From contig NZ_VCBC01000015.1 of assembly GCF_005843925.1 (NCBI RefSeq), forward strand, positions 62,001 through 126,000: 64,000 nucleotides of DNA, given 5' to 3'. The translations under genes and the position numbers were made by a program. Source of the stretch: Thalassotalea litorea. Lineage in GTDB: Bacteria > Pseudomonadota > Gammaproteobacteria > Enterobacterales > Alteromonadaceae. Shown in pieces: positions 18,301-27,704 of the stretch (its first letter is position 1; every line of letters begins with the position of its first letter). The notes under the pieces were generated by a model. It searched no databases. It worked only from the letters and a program-made list of their open reading frames with translations, and was not told the DNA's origin.

Positions 18301-19113
18301 TTAAATTTTAGGATCAAAAGAATCTTGCGCGGATTTTCGGCGTTCTGCAGCGGCTTTTTCATCTTCGCTGAACTCACGAACATGCAACGGGGGCAGTTGA
18401 TCTTCACTGACTTTACCGCCGACATGATTCACCGCAACTGTGACTTCCTGAAGCTTACGGTCTAATAACTGTACGTGATCAAGCAATCGTCCAATGGCCT
18501 TAGCAACGGGATCTGGATTATCGCTCGCTACTGCATAGGCATCAAAGCCATATTTTTTAGCCATTTCCTGGCGCTGTTGTTGCTTCTCTTGTTGCGGTTC
18601 ATTGGTGCTGACAATGCGCCCAGGTATCCCTACCACGGTAGAGCCGGCAGGCACATCTTTTACCACAACCGCATTAGAACCAATACGAGCACCTTCACCG
18701 ACAATGAGCGGCCCTAAGACTTTCGCGCCGGCACCTATGACGACGTTATTACCTAAGGTCGGGTGGCGTTTGCCCGCGTTCCAGCTGGTCCCACCTAACG
18801 TCACTCCATGGTAAACGGTACAATCATCACCAATTTCTGCGGTTTCGCCAATAACGATCCCCATGCCATGATCAATAAAGAAGCGGCGACCAATTGTGGC
18901 GCCGGGATGAATTTCAACGCCAGTCAGCCAGCGAAATAATGTTGAGAGAAATCGGGCCAGCCAACGAAGTTTATGTCCCCACAGCCATTTGGTCAGACAA
19001 TGTCCCCAAATGGCATGCAACCCTGGGTAACTGAATAAAACTTCCAGGGCATTGCGAGCCGCGGGGTCACGGTCGAATACACTATTGATGTCTTCCTTTA
19101 TTCGATCAAACAT
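18301..19113 (-). CDS. cysE: Serine O-acetyltransferase
   Basis: The 270-residue protein has an N-terminal helical domain (about 1-65) and a left-handed hexapeptide-repeat beta-helix ([40 protein letters not shown]). It acetylates serine with acetyl-CoA, the first step of cysteine synthesis. I start it at ATG 19113, because AGGAAAGAG lies just upstream; the longer frame begins with TTG at 19131. The C-terminal ~90 residues form a charged helical extension, as in EpsC/IscR-neighbourhood CysE proteins. The end, DSFDPKI, has the terminal Ile used by SATs to bind cysteine synthase. Proximity to iscRSUA links cysteine supply with its use. Confidence 0.93.
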   Translation of the reverse strand: MFDRIKEDINSVFDRDPAARNALEVLFSYPGLHAIWGHCLTKWLWGHKLRWLARFLSTLFRWLTGVEIHPGATIGRRFFIDHGMGIVIGETAEIGDDCTVYHGVTLGGTSWNAGKRHPTLGNNVVIGAGAKVLGPLIVGEGARIGSNAVVVKDVPAGSTVVGIPGRIVSTNEPQQEKQQQRQEMAKKYGFDAYAVASDNPDPVAKAIGRLLDHVQLLDRKLQEVTVAVNHVGGKVSEDQLPPLHVREFSEDEKAAAERRKSAQDSFDPKI

Positions 19114-19149
19114 ACTCTTTCCTGCTGCCAACCTCGATGAGCGGCTTAT

Positions 19150-19926
19150 TTAATCCTTGTTGGCATTGGCGACCGTTTTATCGATGGACGCAAGGATGCC
19201 TCGTAACATTTTTAATTCTTTTCCGTCTGGACGAGCACGGTTAAACAATCGTCTTACCTTAGTCATGATTAATCCTGGATGCTTAGGGACAATAAAACCG
19301 GTTCCTTCCAGCGCTTTCTCAAAGTGTTGGTAGAATCGTTCGGTTTCCTGCACTAACGGGTATTGTGCGTCATTGTCCGCATCATCAGACACATCGCTCG
19401 TTTTTTCGGCGACGTCCTGTATTCTCGATTGTTGGACATCATCAAGATAATTCATCCGTACTTCGTAACTTAACGTTTGTACGGCCATGGCCAGGTTTAA
19501 TGAACTGTATTCAGGGTTCGCCGGTATTGCCACATGAAAGTGGCAAAGCTGTAATTCATCGTTAGTCAGGCCACTGCTCTCACGACCAAACACCAAGGCA
19601 ACTGGATACTGTTTGCCTTCCTCGACCATTTTTGCCCCACAATTACGCGGTTCAAGCATAGGCCACGGCAGCGTGCGTGACCGAGCACTGGTACCGACCA
19701 CAAGGCCGCAATCTGAAATGGCTTCTTCCAAAGTGGAGACCACTGTCGCATTGGCAAGTACGTCGGTGGCTCCCGCGGCTAGTGCCTGGGCCTGACCGTT
19801 TGGCATCTCGATTGGATCGACCAATACCAAATTAGTTAAGCCCATGGTCTTCATCGCCCGCGCTGCAGAACCAATATTACGACAATCGGATGTGTTCACT
19901 AACACAATTTTTACGTTTTCTAACAT
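19150..19926 (-). CDS. trmJ: tRNA (cytidine/uridine-32 2'-O-)-methyltransferase TrmJ
   Basis: The 258-residue SPOUT methyltransferase opens [26 protein letters not shown]. The C-terminal knot motifs are [14 protein letters not shown] and [16 protein letters not shown]. It 2'-O-methylates position 32 of the tRNA anticodon loop. It is upstream of cysE and iscR on the same strand, the neighbourhood suhB/trmJ/cysE/iscR that is widely kept in gammaproteobacteria. Confidence 0.95.
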   Translation of the reverse strand: MLENVKIVLVNTSDCRNIGSAARAMKTMGLTNLVLVDPIEMPNGQAQALAAGATDVLANATVVSTLEEAISDCGLVVGTSARSRTLPWPMLEPRNCGAKMVEEGKQYPVALVFGRESSGLTNDELQLCHFHVAIPANPEYSSLNLAMAVQTLSYEVRMNYLDDVQQSRIQDVAEKTSDVSDDADNDAQYPLVQETERFYQHFEKALEGTGFIVPKHPGLIMTKVRRLFNRARPDGKELKMLRGILASIDKTVANANKD

Positions 19927-20271
19927 AGATTTAATCTAAATTTTTTCGGCCATCGAATTTGCCGGCAATAATACCATAAAGCAAAGACGGATTAAGGGGT
20001 TTTACCACGAAATATTCAACAATCCGTATCGATGTCGAGCATCTACTATTTTAACTACTGCGTTGAGATTTCTAAATAATAGTTGATTCTTGTTAAGTGC
20101 AAGGCGATATAAGGCGCAGATAATCGTTTTGAAAAAAATCGTACCCAAGGTTTTTGAATCCATGATCCCTGTACATTCTATGTAAGATTTGGCAAAAGGA
20201 TCATTAAGCAAATTTAAACGAACTAAACTATAGTTTTGCCAGTTACAGATACAATTTAAAATACGGTTTTA
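19927..20271. other. Gene-free spacer between divergent trmJ and suhB
   Basis: About 345 bp of AT-rich sequence with no supported gene. Two AAGGCG units occur close together (GCAAGGCGATATAAGGCGCAG, 20099-20119). A 69-codon minus-strand frame at 20002-20211 has no ribosome-binding site and reads like chance. It must hold the trmJ promoter; the suhB promoter is described separately. Confidence 0.5.
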
Positions 20272-20301
20272 TTCGCAACCCAGAAGTCTTTCTGGTATGA
20301 T
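20272..20301 (+). promoter_or_regulatory. Promoter of suhB (extended -10)
   Basis: TGGTATGAT gives an extended -10 (TATGAT at 20296-20301). TTCGCA lies 18 bp upstream as a weak -35, and a GC-rich discriminator GCGCGCCGC follows. The start codon is about 45 bp downstream. Confidence 0.5.
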
Positions 20302-20346
20302 GCGCGCCGCTTAAAATTGTTCTTTTAAAAATTGGGGTAGTCATCT

Positions 20347-21153
20347 ATGCATCCGATGCTAAACATCGCTGTGCGCGCTGCGCGTAGTGCCGGTAACGTT
20401 ATATCTCGCGCTTTCGAGCAACTTGATAAAGTTGAAATAGAAGCCAAAGGCAGTAACGATATTGTTACTAACATTGATAAACAAGCTGAATCTGTTATCA
20501 AAGATATCATTCTCAAATCGTATCCTGAACACGCCATTATTGGCGAGGAAACAGGACTAACCGCTGGGAAAGATAGCGATTATCAGTGGGTTATCGATCC
20601 TCTTGATGGTACCACCAATTTTGTACGCGGCATTCCTCATTTTGCCGTATCGATCGCACTCAAAGTCAAAGGTAAGCTTGATCAAGCCGTTATCTATGAT
20701 CCAATCCGAGGCGAATTATTCACCGCCAGTCGTGGTAAAGGCGCACAACTGAATAATGTCAGACTTCGCGTCAAAGGCGGCAAAGAATTGTCCGGCAGCA
20801 TTTTGGCCACAGGCTTCCCTTACAAACAAAAGCATAATACGGATGCCTATTTAGCGATGTTCAGTGATTTGTTTGCGAAAAGCGCAGATATCCGCCGTGC
20901 CGGTAGTGCAGCACTTGATTTAGCTTACGTTGCAGCAGGCCGCATGGACGGTTACTGGGAACTTGGGCTTAAGCCTTGGGACACTGCCGCTGGTGAATTG
21001 CTTGTTATCGAAGCCGGTGGCTTGGTTACCGACTTTGTTGGTGGACACCAACATGGTACCAGTGGCAATATCGTTGCCGCGAACCCGCGATTAACCAAAG
21101 AAATCCTTACGGACATTCGCCCGCACCTTACCCCGGCGATGAAAGCAAAGTAA
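20347..21153 (+). CDS. suhB: Inositol-1-monophosphatase family protein SuhB
   Basis: The 268-residue protein (E. coli SuhB is 267) has the metal-binding motifs IGEETG, DPLDGTTNFVRG and WDTAAGELLVIEAGG of the Li-sensitive phosphatase fold. It hydrolyses inositol phosphates in vitro. In E. coli it also joins the NusB/NusE/NusG antitermination complex on rRNA operons. It is divergent from trmJ and followed by a strong terminator. Confidence 0.95.
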   Translation: MHPMLNIAVRAARSAGNVISRAFEQLDKVEIEAKGSNDIVTNIDKQAESVIKDIILKSYPEHAIIGEETGLTAGKDSDYQWVIDPLDGTTNFVRGIPHFAVSIALKVKGKLDQAVIYDPIRGELFTASRGKGAQLNNVRLRVKGGKELSGSILATGFPYKQKHNTDAYLAMFSDLFAKSADIRRAGSAALDLAYVAAGRMDGYWELGLKPWDTAAGELLVIEAGGLVTDFVGGHQHGTSGNIVAANPRLTKEILTDIRPHLTPAMKAK

Positions 21154-21180
21154 GCACACCGCTTAGCATCTACCTTTAAC

Positions 21181-21213
21181 AAAAAGGGGACTGATTTATC
21201 AGTCCCCTTTTTT
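21181..21213. terminator. Bidirectional terminator between suhB and the M28 peptidase gene
   Basis: A 14-bp perfect stem AAAAAGGGGACTGA / TCAGTCCCCTTTTT with a TTTA loop has A and T runs on either side. It works for suhB on the plus strand and for the convergent peptidase gene on the minus strand. Confidence 0.9.
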
Positions 21214-21271
21214 CGTATTGTTTCATCTCGTTTGTGTAGATTCGTACTGTCTTAAATCCGAATTAATGGGA

Positions 21272-22687
21272 TTATTGATAACCACCAAAAGAACCGGCAG
21301 GACCCGGGAAAACCACCGGAGATTCAAAGCCGTCTTTTGACACACTGGCAACGCCAAAGAAATAATTATCAATCACAATATTGTCCAGCGTAAAACGCTC
21401 AACATTCCCTACATACTGACTGTGGGTCCATTGCGGCTCTGTTGTTAAACGCCAATAGATTCGATAGCCCGCAAGGTTTTCAGCCTGCTTGCCCTGCGGT
21501 TTTAGCCAGGAAAGAGTCGTTGATGGCTGCACTGCCCCTTTAATTTCCACACCCGCCGGTGGCGCAGGAGCCCAGGCCAGTGAAGCCATCGTGACGGCAT
21601 TCAACGAAGTGAGCTTGGCATTAAAGTCAAAATCAACACCGCTGATCACATCACCATATTCACGATTATTTTCACTTCTAAGATCCTGATGCTGGCGATC
21701 ATAATGCTCATTCGTTTCCATAATTCTTACCGCTGGAAATCCTACCAGGTTAAATGGTCGATGATGGCCTCCACGCGCAAATCGATCCAATCGATAAACC
21801 ATCATAATGTCGAGATTCGGGATATATCTATCGGCGATGACATCAATATAGCGGGCTAGATTTCGTGATGGTGAATCCACTTCCCCTCCGGTAAATCTGC
21901 GCAACCTCGCTTCCTGTGCTGTCTCAGTGACACGTACACCCTCAGAAAATACCCGTGCCGTGGTGTTATTAATGACGCCATTAATACCTGCGATATTCCC
22001 TATCATGTCGTTGTTCACCACCGCTTCGACACGCCAGTTATCTTCTAGCGCTTGCTCTGCCATGATTTTACCACCGAATAGCCCCTGTTCTTCACCGGAT
22101 AATGCGGCATAGACTAAGGTTCCATTAAATTGGTATTTACTGAGCATCCGTGCCGCCTCGATCACTCCGGCAACGCCGCTGGCATTATCGTTAGCACCCG
22201 GCGAAACTGATGTAAAATCAAGAGGATCTGTAACTCTCGAATCGATGTCGCCACTCATAATAATGTGCCGATTAGGATCTGTTGTGCCTTTTTGTATGGC
22301 AATAATATTTACCACTTCGGTAGGGTTTGGAATTCGGGTCTCACCAGAAAACGTCCGCTTTTGTTCAATGACTTCCAGGCAACCACCACATTGCTCCGAA
22401 ATTTTTTCAAATTCATGTTTTATCCAACGCCGCGCAGCACCGATCCCATGGGTATCCGATTCAGTTTCTGACAACGTATGGCGAGTGCCAAAGCTAACCA
22501 ATGTGGTTACATCATTTCGCAGGTTTTCAGCACTCGCGGATTTTTGAATGTCTCTGAGTATTGGATGTTCAGAAGGTGGTACAACGAGCGGTTCAAAAGC
22601 CTGAGCAGGAAGCTGCAGGAAAGCGCTAAATACCAATGCCACAGGCAATGGGCGTAGCAAACTCGAAAATGGGTTTTGTTTAAACAT
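21272..22687 (-). CDS. Secreted M28-family zinc metallopeptidase
   Basis: The 471-residue protein begins with a Sec signal peptide (cleavage likely after LPAQA, residue 30). The M28 fold is clear: SGDIDS (145-150), PGANDNASG (163-171), GEE (198-200), NNDMIGN and, near 340, NEHYDRQHQ supply the usual metal and catalytic positions. The first zinc ligand, normally His in G-H-x-D-S, is Asp147 here. Residues from about 385 to the end look like a fibronectin type III-like module (SWLKP...GYRIYWR...). It is probably an exported aminopeptidase for peptide scavenging. It is the only gene in its transcription unit. Confidence 0.88.
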   Translation of the reverse strand: MFKQNPFSSLLRPLPVALVFSAFLQLPAQAFEPLVVPPSEHPILRDIQKSASAENLRNDVTTLVSFGTRHTLSETESDTHGIGAARRWIKHEFEKISEQCGGCLEVIEQKRTFSGETRIPNPTEVVNIIAIQKGTTDPNRHIIMSGDIDSRVTDPLDFTSVSPGANDNASGVAGVIEAARMLSKYQFNGTLVYAALSGEEQGLFGGKIMAEQALEDNWRVEAVVNNDMIGNIAGINGVINNTTARVFSEGVRVTETAQEARLRRFTGGEVDSPSRNLARYIDVIADRYIPNLDIMMVYRLDRFARGGHHRPFNLVGFPAVRIMETNEHYDRQHQDLRSENNREYGDVISGVDFDFNAKLTSLNAVTMASLAWAPAPPAGVEIKGAVQPSTTLSWLKPQGKQAENLAGYRIYWRLTTEPQWTHSQYVGNVERFTLDNIVIDNYFFGVASVSKDGFESPVVFPGPAGSFGGYQ

Positions 22688-22755
22688 GGATTTTCCTTAT
22701 TATTATTCGCTCGAATTGCCACGTACGATTATCAATGATGGTTGGATATATATCG

Positions 22756-22852
22756 CCGTATTGGCACGATTGCAAAACTCGCGAATGGCCATCCTTACCG
22801 TTTTTTCAATTGAGTGCAACAAACTCGCAATCGTAATACGGTAAGTGGCCAT
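22756..22852. repeat. Overlapping inverted repeats upstream of the peptidase gene
   Basis: One pair is CCGTATTGGCACGATTGC (22756-22773) with GCAATCGTAATACGG (22827-22841), with three unpaired bases. A second pair is ATGGCCATCCTTACCG (22785-22800) with CGGTAAGTGGCCAT (22839-22852). The right arms overlap by three bases, so the two folds cannot both form completely. The rest of the 22688-23055 spacer holds no gene I can support. Confidence 0.6.
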
Positions 22853-23055
22853 TTGTTGTCGATAAACGTCAGGATATACGCCTAAAACCATTGTCCCTGA
22901 CATTCACTCCACAAAACGAACACAGCTGCAGTTAATATTCATTGATGGAAACAATGTTAATAACCAAAAGGAATATTAAATAGATATTAAATCGTTAGTG
23001 GTTATTACAAACCTGTTTAAACTTAGCTTAGGTTAAACTCATGTATCAATAAACT

Positions 23056-23901
23056 ATGCAACTCCCAGCATCAAAATCCAACTTTAAACCGGGCGAAATC
23101 GCCTTAATTGGCGCAGGTCCCGGCGATGCTGAGCTACTTACTGTCAAAGCCGTTCGTTTTCTGCAACATGCCGATGTTGTGGTTTATGATCGTCTGGTTT
23201 CAAGAGACATACTCAACTTACTGCCAGACAATGCCCGAAGAATATACGTTGGTAAGGAGTTGAATCGTCATAGCGTGCCCCAGGAAAAAATTAATGAAAC
23301 TCTGGTCGAGCTTGCGCGTAAGCAAATGCGAGTTGTCCGCCTTAAGGGGGGAGATAGCTTTATCTTTGGTCGTGGCTCAGAAGAACTCAATTACATTCTC
23401 GAGCAACAGGTTTCCGCCCATGTGATCCCTGGCATCACCGCGGCCTCTGGGTGCACTACCTATGCGGGGATCCCATTGACCCATAGAGGGTTAGCTCACA
23501 GCTGTAGCTTCATTACCGGGCACTTTTCAAAAGACGGTGAATTAATCTTGCCCTGGCAGAACTACATTGATAGCGGCCAAACACTGGTGTTTTACATGGG
23601 CATAAAAAGCTCAGCAACCATTGCTAAGCAGTTGATTAAGCACGGCAGAGCACCATCGACTCCCGCCGCAATCATTCATAGCGGTACGCAAAACAATCAA
23701 AAGGTTTGGCGAACAACACTGCAAACTTTACCCACCTTAATCGCAAATGAAGAAGTTAAATCTCCCAGTCTATTGGTGATAGGTGATGTCGTAAATGCGG
23801 TTCAGATCGCTCAGCAGGCCCCCCTTACGGCAAAGATGAATCCGATATCAGCGAATGCCTATTTTTCTCCTGCTCCAGTGCCCATTGATAGAACCGCATA
23901 G
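23056..23901 (+). CDS. cobA: Uroporphyrinogen-III C-methyltransferase
   Basis: The 281-residue protein opens ALIGAGPGDAELLTVKA, then VVYDRLVS, VRLKGGDSFIFGRG, PGITAASGCTTYAGIPLTHR and YMGIKS, the standard SUMT motifs for SAM and substrate. It methylates uroporphyrinogen III twice to precorrin-2 on the way to siroheme (and, where present, cobalamin or heme d1). It is the single-domain form, not the CysG fusion, so a separate dehydrogenase/ferrochelatase should exist elsewhere. No Shine-Dalgarno sequence is evident before the ATG. Confidence 0.93.
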   Translation: MQLPASKSNFKPGEIALIGAGPGDAELLTVKAVRFLQHADVVVYDRLVSRDILNLLPDNARRIYVGKELNRHSVPQEKINETLVELARKQMRVVRLKGGDSFIFGRGSEELNYILEQQVSAHVIPGITAASGCTTYAGIPLTHRGLAHSCSFITGHFSKDGELILPWQNYIDSGQTLVFYMGIKSSATIAKQLIKHGRAPSTPAAIIHSGTQNNQKVWRTTLQTLPTLIANEEVKSPSLLVIGDVVNAVQIAQQAPLTAKMNPISANAYFSPAPVPIDRTA

Positions 23902-24041
23902 ATAAAGCGCCCACCAACATTCCTACATCGACGGGCTCCGGGTTGACTGCGCCAGAGCGCTTGTCGAATGGGTTTTTAGCCGGTCATAAGGTTCACTGAC
24001 ATGTTCGCGTTTATCTCTAGACGTTGCGGATGCCAGTTTTA

Positions 24042-24076
24042 ACAAACCACAAACCACAAACCACAAACCACAAACC
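24042..24076 (+). repeat. Heptanucleotide tandem array (ACAAACC)5
   Basis: Five perfect copies of the 7-bp unit ACAAACC lie 72 bp before the Rap1a-like gene, in a non-coding spacer. Confidence 0.95.
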
Positions 24077-24147
24077 AAGACTATCCTGGTGCGAATTTTA
24101 GGGCATAGACTAAATTTATTAATGGGTTTTGGATAAAAGGAAAACCA

Positions 24148-24588
24148 ATGGTAAAAATCTTGTCGAGTAGCGTATTACTATTTGCAATATTGCTGTTGCC
24201 TCATGCTCCAGCTCAAGCAATAGAACCACTGCAATCTACTGAATTGGAGAGCATGTGCGAGGCTTATCAGCAACAACCTAGCAGTACTGAGGCCAGGCTA
24301 TGCATTCGCTATATCAAAGGGTTTATTGATGGTGCCATTGCGATTGATGCCAATATCGCGAAACGCCAGATCCAGTCTGATGGGGTAACAAGCCGGGCAA
24401 TGCAAACACGAACCACAGCAAGGTACAGCACCACGAGCAATAGCGATTTTTGTCTGGGTAGCCCTGTCGCTATCGAAGATGTTGTGATCAATGTGGTCGA
24501 CTGGCTTGCGCAACACGATATTGACAACGTACTGGCCTGGGTGAGCGTGCACCAGGCACTGAAAGCCTCGTATCCATGTCCTGGATAA
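24148..24588 (+). CDS. Exported Rap1a/Tai-like protein
   Basis: The 146-residue protein has a signal peptide (cleavage near LPHAPAQA, residue 24). The mature part has four cysteines (C36, C51, C102, C144) and the pattern C-x-RYIKGFIDG ... FCLGSPV ... VVDWLAQH, which I read as the Rap1a/Tai domain of periplasmic T6SS immunity proteins and their relatives. AAAGG precedes the ATG. There is no effector or secretion gene nearby, so an immunity role is unproven; it could be a housekeeping periplasmic homologue. Heptamer arrays flank it on both sides. Confidence 0.62.
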   Translation: MVKILSSSVLLFAILLLPHAPAQAIEPLQSTELESMCEAYQQQPSSTEARLCIRYIKGFIDGAIAIDANIAKRQIQSDGVTSRAMQTRTTARYSTTSNSDFCLGSPVAIEDVVINVVDWLAQHDIDNVLAWVSVHQALKASYPCPG

Positions 24589-24660
24589 AGACGTTAGCGA
24601 GCGTAATCTTGTGTGATTTCCTGACATTCTAACCGCGAGGCTGTCCTGTCCCGTCGCCGT

Positions 24661-24814
24661 TAAGCGGTAAGTGGTAAGAGGTAAGTTGTAAGCGATAAGC
24701 GGTAAGCGGTAAGCGGTAAGCGATAAGCGGTAAGCGGTAAGCGGTAAGCGGTAAGCGGTAAGCGGCAAGCGATAAGCGGTAAGCGGTAAGCGGTAAGCGG
24801 TAAGCGGTAAGCGG
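24661..24814 (+). repeat. Heptanucleotide tandem array (TAAGCGG)22
   Basis: There are exactly 22 consecutive 7-bp units, 154 bp in all. Most are TAAGCGG; variants include TAAGTGG, TAAGAGG, TAAGTTG, TAAGCGA and CAAGCGA, concentrated at the left end. Because 7 is not a multiple of 3, the minus strand stays open in several frames and yields artefactual repeat peptides. The array sits between the Rap1a-like gene and the secDF terminator. Confidence 0.97.
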
Positions 24815-24831
24815 TAGAAATATTGAAACAC

Positions 24832-24858
24832 AAAAAAACCACCCATTGGGTGGTTTTT
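24832..24858 (-). terminator. Terminator of yajC-secD-secF (minus strand)
   Basis: On the minus strand, AAAAACCACCCA pairs with the following GGGTGGTTTTTT around a two-base loop and runs into further T. It lies 26 bp after the secF stop. Confidence 0.88.
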
Positions 24859-24884
24859 AACATGCATCAAAAATCCTTGAAAAC

Positions 24885-25832
24885 CTAAGGCATCAATTCT
24901 TCCTGATCGGCACCTTCTTTTTCGATAACTTCTGGGATCAAGTCTTCTTTTGAAATACCTAATCCAAGTGCTACGGTACTGGCGACATAAATTGAAGAGT
25001 ATGTACCCACAAATATACCAAACAGCAACGCGGTAGCAAAACCGTGGATCAAAGGGCCGCCTATAAAGAACAAGGCAAGCAATACCAAAAACGTCGTTAA
25101 TGACGTGATCATGGTACGACTCAGAGTTTGCGTCAAAGAAATATTAATGATTTCTTCTGGCTCCCCTTTGCGGATTTTACGGAAATTCTCACGGATACGA
25201 TCTGAAACCACGATGGTATCGTTGAGAGAGTAACCGATAACCGCGAGTATCGCCGCAAGTACCGTTAAATCAAACTCGATTTGCAGTACCGAAAACAAGC
25301 CTAAGGTTAATATCACATCGTGGGCAAGTGCCGTAACAGAACCCAGTGCGAAGCGCCATTCAAAGCGAAATGCCACATAAATCAAGATACAGATCAATGC
25401 GGTTAACATTGCCAGACCACCTTGCTCTGTCAGCTCTTCCCCGACATTGGCACCGACAAATTCGATACGACGCATTTCAATGTCTTGGCCCGTTCCGTCT
25501 TTAAGTAACTTCAGGATTTCGTTGCCCAGCATTTCAGCTTTAACATTGTCACGCTGGCCCAAACGGATCAGCACGTCATTGGCACTGCCGAATAACTGAA
25601 CAACAGCATCGTCATAGCCGCCCTGCTCCATCACCTTGCGCACTTCGCCAAGATTTGCCGGTTGATCAAAGCCAACCTCAATCAGAGTACCGCCGGTAAA
25701 ATCGAGACCTAAATTCAGTTTATTGACGGATAACGACACGATTGACGCAAGAACCATTACCAAGCTAAATATCATCGCAGACTTGCGAAATGACATGAAA
25801 GGTACGGTGTTTTTAAGTTTTAATAATTGCAT
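24885..25832 (-). CDS. secF: Protein translocase subunit SecF
   Basis: The 315-residue inner-membrane protein has six spans and a large periplasmic loop between spans 1 and 2. Motifs include LGLDFTGGTLIEV near residue 44 and the RND-type GYSLNDTIVVSDRIREN in the membrane part. With SecD and YajC it uses the proton motive force to pull exported proteins from SecYEG. I use ATG 25832, preceded by AGGTG at 6 bp; an in-frame GTG lies three codons earlier. It starts 14 bp after secD. Confidence 0.96.
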   Translation of the reverse strand: MQLLKLKNTVPFMSFRKSAMIFSLVMVLASIVSLSVNKLNLGLDFTGGTLIEVGFDQPANLGEVRKVMEQGGYDDAVVQLFGSANDVLIRLGQRDNVKAEMLGNEILKLLKDGTGQDIEMRRIEFVGANVGEELTEQGGLAMLTALICILIYVAFRFEWRFALGSVTALAHDVILTLGLFSVLQIEFDLTVLAAILAVIGYSLNDTIVVSDRIRENFRKIRKGEPEEIINISLTQTLSRTMITSLTTFLVLLALFFIGGPLIHGFATALLFGIFVGTYSSIYVASTVALGLGISKEDLIPEVIEKEGADQEELMP

Positions 25833-25846
25833 AATGTTCACCTGAC

Positions 25847-27694
25847 CTATATCGATAGCTTATCGACTTTCTTACCACCCCAAACCGCATTTACGACAGC
25901 ACGAGTACCAATAATTGAGGTAAACATGGAAGTAATAATACCGATAGAGAGAGTAACGGCGAAGCCTTTAATCGGGCCCGTACCTACCGCAAACAATATA
26001 ATAGCCGCGATTAACGTCGTAATATTGGCATCAAAAATCGTTGAAAATGCCGCATCGTAACCTTGGTGAATAGATTGCTGAACACTCTTACCTTCGCGCA
26101 ACTCTTCACGAATCCGCTCAAAAATAAGAACGTTGGCATCAACGGCCATACCGACGGTAAGAACAATACCCGCCATACCTGGTAAGGTTAGGGTTGCACC
26201 TGGGATTAACGACATAATGCCGACAATCAATATCAGGTTTGCCGCCAACGCCAGGTTTGCCACCACACCAAATTTACGGTAGTAGAACATCATAAATGCC
26301 AATACCATGGCAAAGCCCCACATAATCGCCTGCAGACCAAGTTGAACATTTTCCGCACCCAAGGATGGACCTACAGTACGTTCTTCAACAATCGCAATCG
26401 GCGCAATCAAAGCACCTGCGCGAAGCAATAGCGCCAAATTGTGAGCAGATGCAGGTGATCGTTCACCGGTGATCTGAAAACTACGACCTAAGCGAGATTG
26501 AATGGTCGCAACAGAAATCACTTCCATTTCTTTCTTAAACTTCAGGCTGCCATCGGGGTTGTTACCGCTCGCAACACTCTCAATAAAGACAGTGGCCATC
26601 GGCTTACCCACATTACCTTTGGTACCACGTGACATTTTATCGCCACCCGCCGCGTCGAGATCAACGTAAACTGCAGGCTGTTGAGATTGTTGATCACGTC
26701 CAGAGTTCGCCCCAACAATATGTTCACCTTGCAAGATCGAACGTTTTTTCAAAAGCACCGGACGATTGTCCTGGTCATAGACCACAAACGATCCCGGAGG
26801 TACCCGACCATTAACTGCCGAATTAACATCGCCATCTTGATCGACCATATGGAAGCTTAGGGTTGCCGTTGCACCTAAAATCTCTTTGGCTTTGGCAGTA
26901 TCCTGGACACCTGGTAATTCAACCACAATATGCTTTTGTCCCTGACGCTGCACCAAAGGTTCAGCAACACCAAGTTCATTAACACGATTACGAATAATGG
27001 TAATATTCTGAGAGATGGCGTTTTCGCGGGTTTCTCTGATTTTTTGCTCAGACATGGTGACTTTCAAAGACAGCTTGTCTTCGTTATCAACAAATAGATA
27101 ACCTGGGTCGACGCGCTTTAGGACACGTTCAGCCTGCTCGAGATCTTCGACATTACGTAAAATCACTTCCACACCGTTACCGGCTTCAGCAACACGCTTA
27201 TAACGGATTTTCTCTTCACGCAATTTGGCGCGAAACGTATCTGTCATATTGACCTTAGCGCGATCCATCGCCGTTTTCATATCCACTTCCATCAGAAAGT
27301 GCACACCACCGGATAAATCCAGACCCAGTTTCATGGGCACGGCGCCGATACTGTCAAGCCAGTCAGGCGTGGCAGGGGTCAAGTTAAGCGCAACGGAATA
27401 TTCATCGCTCAGTCCTTTCATCAAGGTATCGCGAGCATTCTGTTGATTTTCGTAATTATCAAAACGAACAAGAATCTGTCCGTTTTCCAGAGCAGCACTT
27501 TGATAGCGGATATTACCGTTATCCAATTCGCTCTTTACTGTGTCTAACGTAGACGCAGTAACTTCCAGGCCACGTTTCCCGGAAATTTGAACTGCGGGGT
27601 CTTCACCGTACAAGTTTGGCAACGCATAAAGCGCGCCAAAAAAGAGGAGAAAAACCACCATCAAGGATTTCCATAACGGATATTTATTTAACAC
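25847..27694 (-). CDS. secD: Protein translocase subunit SecD
   Basis: The 615-residue protein has a first membrane span at about 8-27, then a large periplasmic P1 domain beginning with [18 protein letters not shown]. It ends with a five-span RND-type block containing [18 protein letters not shown]. It is the partner of SecF in SecDF-YajC. It begins 10 bp after yajC. Confidence 0.97.
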   Translation of the reverse strand: MLNKYPLWKSLMVVFLLFFGALYALPNLYGEDPAVQISGKRGLEVTASTLDTVKSELDNGNIRYQSAALENGQILVRFDNYENQQNARDTLMKGLSDEYSVALNLTPATPDWLDSIGAVPMKLGLDLSGGVHFLMEVDMKTAMDRAKVNMTDTFRAKLREEKIRYKRVAEAGNGVEVILRNVEDLEQAERVLKRVDPGYLFVDNEDKLSLKVTMSEQKIRETRENAISQNITIIRNRVNELGVAEPLVQRQGQKHIVVELPGVQDTAKAKEILGATATLSFHMVDQDGDVNSAVNGRVPPGSFVVYDQDNRPVLLKKRSILQGEHIVGANSGRDQQSQQPAVYVDLDAAGGDKMSRGTKGNVGKPMATVFIESVASGNNPDGSLKFKKEMEVISVATIQSRLGRSFQITGERSPASAHNLALLLRAGALIAPIAIVEERTVGPSLGAENVQLGLQAIMWGFAMVLAFMMFYYRKFGVVANLALAANLILIVGIMSLIPGATLTLPGMAGIVLTVGMAVDANVLIFERIREELREGKSVQQSIHQGYDAAFSTIFDANITTLIAAIILFAVGTGPIKGFAVTLSIGIITSMFTSIIGTRAVVNAVWGGKKVDKLSI

Positions 27695-27704
27695 GAGACT
27701 GTCC

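Noticed and set aside
20002..20211. Minus-strand 69-codon ORF in the trmJ-suhB spacer
   Set aside because: It has no ribosome-binding site, no recognisable family and biased spacer-like composition.
24298..24870. Minus-strand ORF with LTAYRLP peptide repeats
   Set aside because: The peptide repeat is the translation of the heptamer array, it is open in more than one frame, and it runs antisense through the Rap1a-like gene.
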